Notes: generated by a model not told the origin, from the letters alone. A stretch of DNA of 64,000 nt from Bradysia coprophila (GCF_014529535.1 NW_023503376.1:682001-746000); one strand, 5' to 3'; numbered from the stretch's first letter, positions 41,924-54,355 are shown. Made by a program: numbers and translations.

Positions 41924-44900
41924 ATGAAATATATTTTAGTTACGGGAGGTGTGATAAGTGGTGTCGGAAAAGGAGTTATTTCAAGTTCGTTTGGAACGTT
42001 GCTGAACAGTTGCGACATTCCAGTCACATCCATAAAGATTGATCCGTACATAAACATCGACGCTGGAACATTCTCACCGTACGAACACGGTAAGCCAATA
42101 CAATATGTTCGCAGGATGCGTCTTGTCCTTGAAATGCCTTCGACTGCTTGGTTCCGGAAATTTGCGCATTTCATTTAATAATATTTTTTCAATGTCAATC
42201 GCCGTCTGATTCGACGCGCATTACATTATAGCGAGGAGTCTGCGAAAAACCACGTGAAAACTGGTTCGGATTTTGTTGTCTGCGACTGTGTGGCTTTTAG
42301 TTGTGGTTCGTTTTTCGCTGAGTTCGAATTAATTTTGTTTTTGTTTGTGTGGCGGTTTACTAATTCCCAGACATAATTCGATGTTTAAATTAAAACCCAG
42401 ACGAAAGCGGTGATAAGAGCAAAATGTTCTATTTTTTTGCAGGTGAAGTGTTTGTGCTGGACGATGGTGGTGAAGTGGATTTGGATCTCGGTAACTATGA
42501 ACGCTTCCTGGACATCAAACTGCACAGTGACAATAATATAACGACTGGAAAGATCTATCGGCAAGTGATCGAAAGGGAGCGACGTGGCGACTATCTAGGC
42601 AAAACAGTTCAAGTCATCCCACACATAACCAATGCCATTCAAGAATGGGTAGAGCGTGTTGCCAACACACCAGTTACAGACAATACCAAACCACAAGTGT
42701 GCATAGTTGAACTAGGCGGTACAATCGGTGATATCGAAGGAATGCCGTTCGTCGAAGCCTTCCGTCAATTTCAATATCGAATCGGCCGGGAAAATTTGTG
42801 TTGCGTTCATGTGTCGTTGATACCTACGCCTCGGTCGACAGGCGAACCGAAAACGAAACCGACTCAAGCCAGCGTACGTGAACTGCGCCGATTGGGTCTG
42901 ACACCGGATTTGATAGTGTGCCGGTCGGAGAAAGCTGTCGGCCAGGATGTGAAAGACAAAATCAGTATGTACTGTGATGTAGCCGCCGATCAGGTGATTT
43001 GCATTCCCGATTTGTCGTCCATTTATCATGTGCCGCTGATCATGGACGCCCATAACATAATCGATTTCCTGAAAGATCGCCTGAAACTGAACATCGAATC
43101 TCCTAGACCAATCAAATATCTGCATCAGTGGAGAGACTTGGCGAAAAAGATTGACAAAATAACGCGCGAAGTGAATATATCGCTGGTGGGAAAGTACACC
43201 AAGCTGGAAGATTCGTACGCATCCGTTTCGAAGGCTTTGCAGCATGCGGCCACATCGGTCGGCTACAAATTGAATTTGAAATTTCTGGATGCGTCGGATT
43301 TGGAAGAGAGCACGAAAGCAGACGACGAGGCGAAATATCATGAGGCCTGGCTGGTTCTGTCACGCAGTCATGGTGTTATTGTACCGGGTGGTTTTGGTTC
43401 ACGCGGTATGGAAGGCAAAATATTGGCGGCCAAATGGTGTCGTGAAAACAAGAAACCGTATCTGGGTATCTGTCTTGGTCTGCAGGCGTCGGTCATTGAA
43501 TTTGCACGGAATGTACTGAAGTTGAAGGTGAGTGAACGAACATTTCAATTTTCAATTTTTAATTTGAGACGAGAAAAATCGTCATTGCGATCGTTGGCTT
43601 CTATTACTGTTGTTCGTGGATTAAACATGAACAACTTAGAGTAGGAACCGGTCCTATATGAAGCTTATGCATTACAAACGGCATGTAGTTCTACCGCCCA
43701 CTCCTAATTTTCTTACGAATTCTCGGAGAAATTTCTATTTTGAAATCTCAAAAGCTTCACGAGTTGATTACAACCCGTACTGACGAATTGGATCGGGCAC
43801 AGCCGTTTTCTTTTTTCTGCACAGATTTTGTTTGAAAAATCTAAAATTTCTCTGTGCTCTGACGAGGCCTCGACATGAGTGATTGTAAGAAGATTACTTG
43901 GAAGACCATTAGTTTTGTTACTCGCAAGAACTTTAGATCGGAGCTCAGTCGTGTGGTGGGGGACATTCATGAACATTCATTTTTAACGATCATCTGCACA
44001 GAATAGATCGGTCAAAGACCAAGAATCTGCCATTTTTAGTTGGAAAGCGCTTCAATGACTTTCTAACCAAAATCGGGAAATTTCCTGACAATGGAATTGA
44101 GGAAAGAAGGGATTTTCGATCTGGGTTTCTGCATCTCTCTTGAGGAGCCTTCCACAATCACCCAATCGACCGTAATCATGCCCGCACGTTAGTTAGCGGG
44201 CGTGACGCAAGTCCACTACCAAAAATGTTTTTAAAAATTTTTTTTGGGGACGGCGGAGCATATTTACAGCAAATTTTTGACTTCTCCCCCTTAACTCCAA
44301 CGACCCCCAAACCAAAGGATATCTGGAATCTAGGAATCCATACGAGTTCAACGAGCTATCACACGTTACTGCAGCTTCAAAATTGGCCGAGATATTGAAC
44401 TTCGAAATATTGATGTTTGTATGAAAATAAGCAAAATTTCGAATTTTCAGATAACTGAAATCGCCTACGTTAGTTAGTTAGTTCCTATGGAAAAGTCGAT
44501 CCAGCAACTCCTAAACGTTTCTATAGATTTTCCTGATATTTTGGTTATAGGCTAATAATGACCCAAAAATAAGAATGGAATTTTCAAAAGTTGGAAAAAG
44601 CTCATATCTTGGGAGCTAGGGCTCCCGGAAGTTTCCATACCTGTCAACGCGTTTACAATTGTGTAGCGGTTGTTTTAAATGCTACAGAGGCGTGCGATAT
44701 ATCAAATGAAAGGTATGGACGGTACGAATCAAAGAAAAAAAAGTTTATGCAAATCGGGTAGCTCGGTGGTGAGCTACAACGCTCCAAGTGGACCATTTTG
44801 GAGCTACTACAACGTACAGCGATCGGTGATGATTTTGAGTTTATCTCGGTTGGTTTGAAAGTTGGACACTTGGTTTCTTCGGCAAAGTTGTTGGGTATAG

Positions 44901-47900
44901 AAAGAGTTGTTGTGTGGAAGTGACCACAATGTACGCTTTTATGTAATAGTTACCACCCCCTAGATTTTTGTAACTTTTTGTGTGAAGCAGATGGAAAGTT
45001 GGTTTCTTCGGCAAAGTTGTTGGTTATCGAAAGTGTTGTCGTCTGAAAGTGACCACAGTGTACGCTTTTATGTAATAGTGACCAACCTCTAGATTTTCGT
45101 AACTTTGTATGAAGCAGGTGGGAAGTTCCTCTGGCACTTTCTAACTTCCAATGGATTTTTCGATAGATTTGGGTTATTTTCGATATAATTGAAGTGTTCC
45201 GAGGTTGATTCCTAAATTTTGGGATGACAGATAATTCCTCTGGCACTTCCTAACTTCCATCGGATTTTTTGATGGATTTGGGTTATTTTCGACATGAGTA
45301 AGATGTTCCAATGTTGATTCCTAAATTTTGGGATGACAGATAATTCCTCTGGCACTTCCTAACTTTCATCGGATTTTTCGATGGACTTGAGGTATTTCCG
45401 ATATAAGTGAGTTGTTCCAAGGTTGATTCCTAAATTTTAGGATGACAGATAATTCCTCTGGCACTTCCTAACTTTCATCGGATTTTTCGATGGACTTGAG
45501 GTATTTCCGATATAAGTGAGTTGTTCCAAGGTTGGTTCCTAAATTTTGGGATGACAGATGATTCCTCTGGCACTTCCTAACTTCCATCGGATTTTTTGAT
45601 GGATTTGTGTAATTTTCGACATAAGTGAGTTGTTCCAAGGTTGGTTCCTAAATTTTGGGATGACAGATGATTCCTCTGGCACTTCCTAACTTCCATCGGA
45701 TTTTTTGATGGATTTGGGTAATTTTCGACATGAGTGAGGTGTTCTGAGGTTGGTTCCTAAATTTTGGGATGACAGATGATTCCCCTGGCACTACCTAACT
45801 TCCATCGGATTTTTTGATGGATTTGGGTAATTTTCGACATGAGTGAGGTGTTCTGAGGTTGGTTCCTAAATTTTGGGATGACAGATGATTCCCCTGGCAC
45901 TACCTAACTTCCATCGGATTTTTTCATGGATTTGGGTAATTTTCGACATGAGTGAGGTGTTCTGAGGTTGGTTCCTAAATTTTGGGATGACAGATGATTC
46001 CCCTGGCACTACCTAACTTCCATCGGATTTTTTGATGGATTTGGGTAATTTTCGACATGAGTGAGGTGTTCTGAGGTTGGTTCCTAAATTTTGGGATGAC
46101 AGATGATTCCCCTGGCACTACCTAACTTCCATTGGATTTTTTGATGGATTTGGGTAATTTTCGACATGAGTGAGGTGTTCTGAGGTTGGTTCCTAAATTT
46201 TGGGATGACAGATGATTCCCCTGGCACTACCTAACTTCCATCGGATTTTTTGATGGATTTAGTTTATTTTCTATATAAGGGCAGATTTTGCCAATAACGG
46301 TCTGTTGCGTTACAATTTTTAAGACTGAGGCATTAGACTGATCCTTCCTCTATTGCCTCAAAGTGTTAAAAATTTGATCTGAGGTAACTGGTCATACAAA
46401 ACTATTGCAATTGGCGGAGGTCTGCATTTTCAAACCCATATTCTACGGCGATCTCCGCTATCAAAATTTTTTCTCCGCCAACAACGGATTTGTTCCATTT
46501 GTCTCCACCAAGTTTTATTCGTTTACCATAGAAACTCAGGCGTCCGCTGATAGACGATTTTACAGATTCTGAAAATTTACTATCAGCGAACCGCCGAGTT
46601 ATGTGGGAGGACAACCAAAACTTTCGGGGATAAAAAGAGCTGGAAAAACTGTGGAACAAATCCGTTATTGGCGGAGAAAAAATTTTGATAGCGGAGAATT
46701 GACGAGGCTTTAAAGTTCAAATTCAACAAAAAATGCCCATAAGTGAAGTGGTCCAAGGTTGGTTCCTAAATTTTGGGATAACAGTTGATTCCTCTGGCAA
46801 TACCTATCTTCCGTCGGATTTTTTGAAGGATTTGAGCTGTAGTCGACGTGAGATGCTTACAAAACTAGTGACCCTTACCCCTAAACTTCCAAAAGAACTG
46901 ATATCCCCCAAAAAACCCAGAAGGGTTTTATCAACATAAAAGTGACCCAAAAAGTTTCAGAAAGAAAATTTTACCAAAAAACAATTGCGTCACAAAGTGG
47001 CAGATGTTGAGGTAACCATGGCTATGAAAATAGGACAAAATCCGTCGTGAAATAATGGAATTTAAACGGAAGAAGGCCGAATCATCTGCCACTTTGTGAC
47101 TCAATTTTTTTTTGGTAAAATTTTCTCTCTGAAACTTTTTGGGTCACTTTTATGTTGATAAAACGTTTGCGTACAGGCGCAGAATGCGTCACCCTCAGCG
47201 ATATCAGTTATTTTGTAAGTAAGATAAAGGACTTGCGTCACATTTACCCTTCTGGGTTTTTTGGGGGATTTCAGCGACAAATCGAATACTTAAAAATCAA
47301 AACTCTTTTCCGAAAATGATTCCCATCGAATCGAAGAACAATTACGGTTACGACTTTCACAAGTGACTCTCAAACGACACAACAGTTCATCATAATGACC
47401 CGTTGACCGTTTTATCATATATTCAGCGGATATGTCTTATTAATGCCTGAGTTGACTGTTTCTAATCTGGCAGACATTGTTATGTGGGAGGGCAGGACAT
47501 TTATCAAAATTTTTGACCGAGTCTGCTTCGAACGTTTGTTTGTTATTCCATCGCTGATGTTTGTTTAAAGCAAAAAAACCGCTGATCGTACAATCTAACA
47601 AATGTTTTCCTTTCGATATTTCAGAATGCAAATACAACAGAAATAGATCCGGATACTGAACATAAGCTCGTAATCGATATGCCTGAATTCACACCCGAGC
47701 AAAAAGGTGGTACGATGCGACTGGGAGCTAGAACAAGTATTTTTAGAGAAAATGACAAAAGTGTGATAAGTAAGTTGAATTGAGTGGATGTGGCATCGAT
47801 TCGCGATGATTCATTGTGTTCGTTTTCAAATAATCTCACAGGAAAACTATACGGAAATCAAAATTCAATTAATGAACGACATCGTCATCGATACGAAGTA

Positions 47901-48460
47901 AATCTGGAATACGTTGACGAATTACAGAAGCACGGACTGCAATTTGTAGCTACAGATACTGAAAGGTATTTTGGAACGAAATTTCCACCCCCAAAATTTC
48001 GATTTTTTTTTTTTAAATATTTGTCTTCTCGTTTCCGATAGAAAACGTATGGAAATTGTTCAACTGGACGATCATCCATACTATGTGGCGACACAATTCC
48101 ATCCGGAATATTTGTCACGACCACTGAAACCGTCTGCTCCATTTTTGGGTTTGATATTGGCTTCCGTTAAGAAATTGGACAGGTTCTTAGATCATGGGTG
48201 TCGTCTGACACCTCGGGAAATGAGTGACGTTAGCTCAGGTAAAAAATTTTATTTAAAAAAAAATTGTCCGAACGATTGACGTTGACCCGCAATGTTTGAT
48301 TTGTGTGTGATTAACAGATGAAGAAGCGAGTCCTCGTATTATGAATGGTCACGATTTTTCGAAAATGAACGGAAAGATTGTCAATGGTCATCCAAATGGT
48401 ACTGCGTTCAATGGAAACGGTGTTCATAGTACAGATGAATCCGAAGAAAATGACAAATAG
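41924..48460 (+). CDS. CTPsyn: CTP synthase, copy 2 (residue 355 is His)
   Basis: Same enzyme as copy 1: amidoligase plus glutaminase, making CTP from UTP. Exons: 41924-42089, 42443-43527, 47625-47769, 47842-47965, 48042-48238, 48318-48460; joined in frame to 619 aa. Splice positions are identical to copy 1. Seen: [11 protein letters not shown]-loop, [28 protein letters not shown] (Cys399, codon 43471-43473), HPEYLSRP (His527, Glu529). Residue 355 is His (YHEAW, codon 43339-43341), as in enzymes that form cytoophidium filaments. Intron 2 is 4.1 kb, against 53 bp in copy 1, and is filled with a 109-bp array and MITEs. The C-terminal exon is Asn/Gly/Ser rich and unlike copy 1. An in-frame upstream ATG (MCSR) at about 41867 would add 19 residues. 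Confidence 0.95.
43650..45120. other. Left part of CTP synthase copy 2 intron 2
   Basis: Intronic, no gene. It has a GTGACGCAAGTCC string near 44200 and, at 44945-45130, two tandem copies of a segment including TTGGTTTCTTCGGCAAAGTT, AGTGACCACA and TGTACGCTTTTATGTAATAG. Confidence 0.5.
45121..46270 (+). repeat. 109-bp tandem array in an intron, about 10-11 units
   Basis: The string GGGATGACAG (or AGGATGACAG) recurs at 45221, 45330, 45439, 45548, 45657, 45766, 45875, 45984, 46093 and 46202, exactly 109 bp apart each time. Each unit holds CTCTGGCACTTCCTAACTTC and a short inverted pair ATCGGATTTTTTGAT. Identity is highest in the later units. A solitary diverged unit lies at about 46745-46850, beyond an inserted MITE. 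Confidence 0.92.
46445..46702. mobile_element. Palindromic MITE with CTCCGCTATC ends
   Basis: Inverted arms ATCTCCGCTATCAAAATTTT and TTCTCCGCCAACAACGGA on the left match AAAATTTTGATAGCGGAGAA and TCCGTTATTGGCGGAGAA on the right. It separates the 109-bp array from its last outlying unit, so it probably inserted into the array. Confidence 0.65.
46880..47280. mobile_element. GTGACGCAAGTCC family, palindromic copy
   Basis: The most symmetrical member: ends ATCCCCCAAAAAACCCAGAA and TTCTGGGTTTTTTGGGGGAT. Inner inverted ATAAAAGTGACCCAAAAAGT and TTGCGTCACAAAGTGGCAGA / TCTGCCACTTTGTGACTCAA. Non-coding, inside CTP synthase copy 2 intron 2. Confidence 0.7.
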
Positions 48461-48561
48461 AGGTTGATTAGGTCCAATGGTCCATAACTTTCGAATAAGG
48501 AGACAATGTTCTAACGGTTTAGTTGCGAAACTAATTATATATTTCAACCATTACAAAACTC

Positions 48562-48567
48562 AATAAA
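48562..48567 (+). promoter_or_regulatory. CTPsyn: Poly(A) signal, CTP synthase copy 2
   Basis: AATAAA about 100 bp after the stop codon at 48460. Confidence 0.7.
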
Positions 48568-48890
48568 ACTTTCATTAAATTGTAATCTGATTTTCTATTT
48601 ACGTTCGTTCATCCAAGAGACATTGCTGCAAATTAAGGAGGTTCACAAACGTACACTGAGCGAAATTTCTTGCATGCCATGCGTATATCATTCGTGCCCC
48701 CTGTTAAAAAGTGTGGTAAGGTAGTTACACAGTGGGCTCGAATATAATACGTGCCAGACGTATTTCGCTTTGACAGAGATTTTAAAATATGAATTTTATT
48801 GAATTCACCTACGATTTACACCATATTAACCAGTTTATAAGTAGTTATTATACATTTTAGCAGTTATTGGTAACAAATACTTTAAATTAA
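48568..48890. other. Intergenic, nothing recognised
   Basis: AT-rich 3' flank of CTP synthase copy 2. No repeat or gene recognised. Confidence 0.4.
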
Positions 48891-50126
48891 ACATAGCTAA
48901 CGCCGACCCGTACGAAACACCTATTTGTATCAAAAGCCTTTACTGTGAAACTCTTCATTTCTCTTACTTCATTTTCTTCTCTGCTGAAAAACTATTCTTC
49001 CTTTTAAATCACTTACATTATCCACTCTTTGCCTTGTTAGCATATACAAATAAATTGCCGGAGGCAATATAGACAGCCCCGTACGAAGTCAAATTTCATA
49101 AATTCCTATTTAAACAGCTATATACCGCTATATTTACCTATATTTCACTGTAAATAAACATTTCACAGAGGAATATGCTATTATATAGCTCTATATGCCT
49201 GTATATAGCTCAATATAGCTGTATATAGGTATATATAGATGTCCGTATATGAAATCCCTGAAACCCCACCCACATAACAAATTATTTCCATGTTAACAGA
49301 AACTCTCTAAGCATAATTTTTCCCACTTTATATCACTTTTAATAAAATCCAATATGGCCACCGGCAGCCATTTTGTTAGGAGACCGGAAATAGTACCGAC
49401 GCTTTACATTCGTTAATACCTTTCAAACAAAAAAAAAATTCATGAAATTCGGTCAAAATTTACTCGAGATATTGTCAAAATACACCACGTTCACTGTACT
49501 TCCGAGTAGCCAGATAAGAGCTCACTCCAAGAGACCTAGCTCACGCTCCGGAGAACATAATTTCATAAAAAAAAATTTCCCTGATTGGTACGGTCAATAC
49601 CTATCTAATAAAGCTAAAACAGACGAAATATGTTCAAATGTGGCCGACCTACAAGCAAAAACTGCTTGCCGCCCTGTGCCTGTTTCACACCAAGGGGTCT
49701 AACCCGAGTCGGTCATCCGATTTCCATAAACTTTTTTTTTGTCGATCGGTATTGTAAATACCTTTTATTTGACGTATCACTTACAAGTTTAACGTTTAAA
49801 TGTCCGGAGATATCTTCGAAAAACCGTAAAGCACTAATTGGGCCACAGCTCGGGAGGGATCGATCCAAAATCACTCATCTTCGAACTTAGCCTGTCTTTT
49901 GACATTACCAAACGGGAAAAAAAAAGAATTTTCAAAATCGGATGCGTTTTACTCAAGTTATCGTGCAGACAGACAGACGGACAGACAGACGGACATTTTT
50001 TTTTCGCGGATTTGGCATCTCTAGACAACCATAATAGGTTTCCCCTTACTCAGGGAGTCCAATTCGACGTGTTACAAACGTATTCGTAAACCTATAAGAC
50101 CCCAGTACTTCATACGGGTCTAAAAA
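48891..50126 (+). repeat. 1.2-kb repeat family, copy C
   Basis: Same orientation as copy A: ACATAGCTAACGCCGACCCG to TACGGGTCTAAAAA. Uninterrupted. Contains the GACAGACGGACAGACAGACG tract near 49970-49993. Confidence 0.8.
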
Positions 50127-50130
50127 TTGA

Positions 50131-50206
50131 CTTCTTTGGGAGTTGAACCGGGTACCTCTCGATCATGAGCCAACGATCTTTCTAATGTTGCAGTCAAAGC
50201 ACCTAG
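50131..50206 (-). repeat. tRNA-like sequence, probably SINE-derived or a tRNA relic
   Basis: On the minus strand, TAGGTGCTTTGACTG resembles an A-box region and GGTTCAACTCC a B box, with a TCATGATCG anticodon-loop-like stretch between. The acceptor stem does not pair cleanly. Flanking strings AAAGCACC, GCAGGGTAATAGA and their inverses near 50595-50620 suggest it is part of a small palindromic element. Confidence 0.45.
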
Positions 50207-51639
50207 CAGGGTAATAGAGATTTTTTGGTGTCAAATAGAGTAGTTTTTAGTACGAGTTGCCATTTACATTATATTAGACAGGAGTCGCCGTGAGATGCCG
50301 TATTGGAGGCAAATTTGAAAACGAAAAAGTGGTTACTGCGAAGGGTTTTCATTTAACTTTTATTGGAGAATTTACATTCAGTTACGTAACTTAGTTATTT
50401 GTATGCAGACTGCTAACGTGATGTTAGATTATTTGTTAAAATAATGTACATTTCAGTGATCATATTTTCATTGAAAGAACGTTCGTGCCTATTTTTCGAA
50501 TATATCTTGGCTCTTACCGCATTTTTAAGAGTGTAAAAATCTTATAAAATAAAAATGACATTTGACACTGCCAAAATTACCTACTTTATTTTTTTCTATT
50601 ACCCTGCGTGGTGCTTTGTTGCAGTGCAGTAGTGTTGGTTGACATTTCTTATTGTTGAAGCGTACTTTGAAAGCTATAAACGTGTGTGGCGTATAAGTTA
50701 CACAGAGCACGTTATAACGTAACGCACAATAATAGTGATATGTCGTTTTTTAACATTATTGAATTTAAGTTTATAAAGCATGCGCAATTAGCTTCGACTT
50801 GATGGCAATATAGTTGTGGACTTGGATTATCGAAATACTGGATAATCAATTATAGATAAATTCAACTTAAACAACTTTCTGATATGATTACGAAATGAAA
50901 TTACTTAATAAAAAATGAAAGTATTTTGACGAGAATTTTTCTAATTTACTAAACTACTACGTGTTAAGAAATATAAATATGATACAAATTCAATGTCTAG
51001 GACCAACATCCACTATATACGTTTAACATACGTGATGTGCGTTTAACTTCCGTCCCACTCGTAAAGTTATTCATATTCCTCGTACGTAACAATACGTAAC
51101 GCATGAATATTCAAATCTGACAATCGAAATACGTAACTACGCTTTCAACGTGTTCCACGTATAGAAAATATTGCCCACGTATCACATACGTTAATGAAGT
51201 ATATTCCACCTTCCCGACGAATTTTACACATATCCGGTGTAAGTTGATAATGGGAAATGCATGGCATCCTGATAAAGAGATTCCTGATTCTTTTGAAAAA
51301 CGACCTTTCGAAATCGGACGCATCTTCCTAGATAGCTATTGATCTCTAGAAGCCAAATTATTTTTTTTTCAAATTCCGTCGATGCTTGTGTGGCAGGTGT
51401 TGGAAAACCGAAAGCATGCACTTTTCTTATAGCGTGTTCTCCGGCTACTACATGCAATGTACAGGGTGGTGCGGGGTGTCATTAGAAACGTAATTGAACG
51501 TTATTTCGGGGCTGCTCTTAAACAAAAAATATTTTTGGCTTCTAGGGATCAATATAAAATAATCCGCTGGATAATGCGTCCGATTTTGGTAGGTCGATTT
51601 TTAAAAGAATCCCTCCCTACGTGCTGTATTCTATGTTAA
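50207..51639. other. Gene-free region with an interspersed repeat
   Basis: 50207-51000: nothing recognised apart from the inverse of the tRNA-like flank at 50595-50620. 51050-51190 is rich in CGTA strings (TACGTAAC). 51230-51440 matches 23240-23480 in reverse, and 51530-51610 repeats part of it in the other orientation. Family unknown. Confidence 0.4.
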
Positions 51640-51800
51640 ATGGTTATGTGGGGCTTGATGAAGAAGAAGAGTGGGGCTTTATATCGTAACCTTGTTGTAG
51701 CTCCTTAGAATTGTAACGCATACTGGAGCTACGCTGTGTGTTTAATGTTAGAAGTTTTTTCTTGGAAATAAATGAAATTGAAATTGAAATTGAAATTGAA
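51640..51800 (+). repeat. Possible retroposon 3' end with GAAATT repeats
   Basis: A unique stretch is followed by AATAAA and a run of GAAATT units (51765-51797). Simple-repeat tails of this kind occur at the 3' ends of some insect LINEs and SINEs. No coding sequence precedes it here. Confidence 0.4.
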
Positions 51801-52012
51801 CCTATTTTGAAAATTCTTGAAATTTTAAAATTCAAGAATTGTCGAGAATTTTCAAGCATTTAAATTCTTGAAGTTCCTGAAATTCTTGAAAATTATCGTA
51901 AAAAATCCTGAAAATTGACCCTACTTTGTACGCTTCCTATAAAGGTTGCATTTTCATAAACCATTTGTATACCGTCATCGATGTGATCCTGACTACTCTA
52001 CAGATGGTAAAC

Positions 52013-52265
52013 AAAAAATTGCTGCAGTTACGAGTTCGAAAACCTATGTCTATTTTTCCCTCCTGGTTCTAAATCCAGAAAAAACAAATTTCTAGGATGT
52101 CTGGATCAGTAGATCTAGGTTCTAGGTTAAATAAGGAGACAACATGATTTCCTATTTAACTTAAAATAGGTCTAGCTCCTGATCCAGACGTCCAAGAAAT
52201 TTATTTTTTTGGTATTTATAATCAGGAGGGAAAAATACCCGTAGGTTTTCGAACTCGTAACTGCA
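52013..52265. mobile_element. ~250-bp palindromic element
   Basis: Inverted arms: GCAGTTACGAGTTCGAAAAC, TATTTTTCCCTCCTG and GTCTGGATCAG on the left; CTGATCCAGACGTCC, CAGGAGGGAAAAATA and GTTTTCGAACTCGTAACTGC on the right. No coding content. Confidence 0.65.
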
Positions 52266-53450
52266 ACGTACGGGGTGTCGAGTACTGGTTGTGCATGATT
52301 TGGTTATTATTCCTTTTTTGTGGGCAATATAAATCTCAACGCAGTCGGTTTGTGATGTCGTTTTATATTCCCTTGACTGGTAAGTGAAGGGTCTTACGTC
52401 AGAATATACATCTTCAGGTTTACTATGCGGAAATTTTACGTGAAATGTTGGCAAAAAAGGAAAATACCGAAATGTCTGTAACGCTTGATAGCACAACTTG
52501 AGTAATTCTGAGCCGATTTTCAAAATTTTCTAATTTTTATTTAAATAAGCGAAAAAGGCTACTTAATAGTACAGCCAGTAAGAAACAATCTTTCATTCAG
52601 AATTGCTCTTTTGTAGAGCAATTGAAATCTTCTGCTTTAAATAAAATCATTCGAACATGATTCATCTGTGATTCATTGAAGCAGCCATTAATGAACCAAG
52701 TTTCTAAAAAAAATTTAGTATTTCAGGACCCACACAACCTTTAAAGATTCGAAAGCAATAGGGGTTAATGAATAATTCCCTGTAGTGATTATGAAAATTT
52801 GGTTTCAATCGACAAGGAATAAAATTTTTGAGGTAAAATTCGAAGATGGGACTAATTGTATCGGACTTGACTAAATGTGTGAGAACTATTTCCGAGAATG
52901 TCAAATAAATTGAGAAACTTACACTAGTGTGATTGCGACCAGAGCGAAGCGAGTTGCACATGAGTTGAATTTTTTATTGTCGCTATAAATACGCGTCTCT
53001 TCAGCCTTACTTTAAACTCGTGAGATGGCATGATAGCGCCGTAACTTTTAATCATGTCAAGGTGCCTTTTTGTAACTCTTGAGTTAAGATAGCAGCACCA
53101 TATATACACTATCGAATGTAACTCTAATCAGCCTTAACTTAGAGTATGAAGAATATCTGTTGACAACTTCTTTGATCAAGCGACCGACCTACCAATAAGG
53201 AGGGACCGGGTCATTTGCTTTGACTAATACAATGCACTCGTGTAATATTCCGGATTTAACCAATTGTATTGTATCGAGATGGCGACAACATATGTTTACG
53301 CAGAATGATAGGATAACAAAGAGATAAGACCTAAGAATTTTTTGTTTTAATCTCCGTAAACTGCATGTGGATGTTGTCCTTATCTTACTCATTTTGCATT
53401 GCCAACGACAATTATAAATTCTCATAGACTTTGGGTTGCTTGAACAGTTC
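52266..53450. other. Intergenic, nothing recognised
   Basis: Short frames on the minus strand (52161-52523, 52704-52961) have no recognisable features. No repeat was noticed. Confidence 0.35.
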
Positions 53451-53455
53451 GTTCG

Positions 53456-53461
53456 TATATA
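53456..53461 (+). promoter_or_regulatory. TATA box of the small gene at 53.5 kb
   Basis: TATATA about 65 bp before the ATG at 53524, in context TTCGTATATATTG. An alternative TATAAA lies at 53413-53418. Confidence 0.45.
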
Positions 53462-53523
53462 TTGAAGAAGTGACAGTATAGTGTGAAGCTAAGAGTCCTA
53501 ATTGATTTTGGAAGAGCTTGAAC

Positions 53524-53850
53524 ATGTCACAAGAAAAGTATTCAGAAGACAACCATACAAATCTACTTAGCGCCACGATGGCTATGGTCAGTGCAAACTA
53601 TCCAATTCTTGTGTACTATAACAAAGCACTTGCATGTGGCCTACCACCACATTTCATGGATTTGCGATTCCTACCGGACAATTGGGGTCGTGTGCCGTGC
53701 AAAAGAGAAGCGATGCATTGGTATCTGGATAATACATCAAGCAATGCAGAAGTGGGGACGAAATGCGATTCGAAATTCAAAAAGGATCTAGAAACGGCAG
53801 AACATTGCCTAAAGTTGGTGACGTTAAATGATGCGTTCGTCTTGGAATGA
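53524..53850 (+). CDS. Unknown 108-aa single-exon protein
   Basis: Starts MSQEKYSEDNHTNLL, context AACATGTC. Four cysteines (ACGLPPHF, VPCKREA, GTKCDSKF, AEHCLKLV) and ends LNDAFVLE. No signal peptide or membrane segment. I do not recognise the family. Support for a real gene: a TATA box at the right distance upstream, an AATAAA at 53912-53917 just after the stop, and location in a repeat-poor stretch. The compact, intronless layout resembles small tissue-specific insect genes, which is only an analogy. Confidence 0.55.
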   Translation: MSQEKYSEDNHTNLLSATMAMVSANYPILVYYNKALACGLPPHFMDLRFLPDNWGRVPCKREAMHWYLDNTSSNAEVGTKCDSKFKKDLETAEHCLKLVTLNDAFVLE

Positions 53851-53911
53851 CATCCATACTGGAATGGGTCAGGACTGTTCTAAGCTGAAATGAGCATAGG
53901 TTCTACTCATC

Positions 53912-53917
53912 AATAAA
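53912..53917 (+). promoter_or_regulatory. Poly(A) signal of the gene at 53524
   Basis: AATAAA 62 bp after the stop codon. Confidence 0.55.
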
Positions 53918-54355
53918 ACCGAAGATTTCGAAAAATATTTTTTTAAAGTTTAAGTTTAAAAAACGCCTTGATATAGGCTTTTCGACAAAGTATCCATTTC
54001 TCTTAAAATATAGGCAACAATTTTAGATAAGTACTGACGCCTCTTAAAACTCTTAGATTTTCGAATAAAATCCTAAACGACAATACTCATCTGTGGATCG
54101 ACGGCGACGTTTTTTTTTGTAATCGAAACACAAATCGTTGAGCACTTTGCAGTGAGTTTTAAGCGCATCATAATCGCTCTTAAATAAGATTTTAGCGCCG
54201 CCAAAACTGGGCAACGCTAACAACATATCGGAAGTTTGTATTTAAGGACTTAATTAAAAGACTCACACTACTTCTTGCGTCGAACCTACGTTATAATTTG
54301 CAAATGATCAACTTCATCAACATTTGAGAATTTCAAATTAAAATTAACCTCGAAA

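Noticed and set aside
41564-42178. 204-aa frame spanning CTP synthase copy 2 exon 1
   Set aside because: It starts inside a MITE and ends in intron 1. Only the part from MKYILVTGG to EHG is supported.
45121-46270. Possible CRISPR-like or protein-repeat array at 109-bp spacing
   Set aside because: Units are contiguous tandem copies without unique spacers, and this is an intron of a eukaryotic gene.
50131-50206. Functional tRNA gene on the minus strand
   Set aside because: No clean cloverleaf could be drawn and it sits between inverted repeats.
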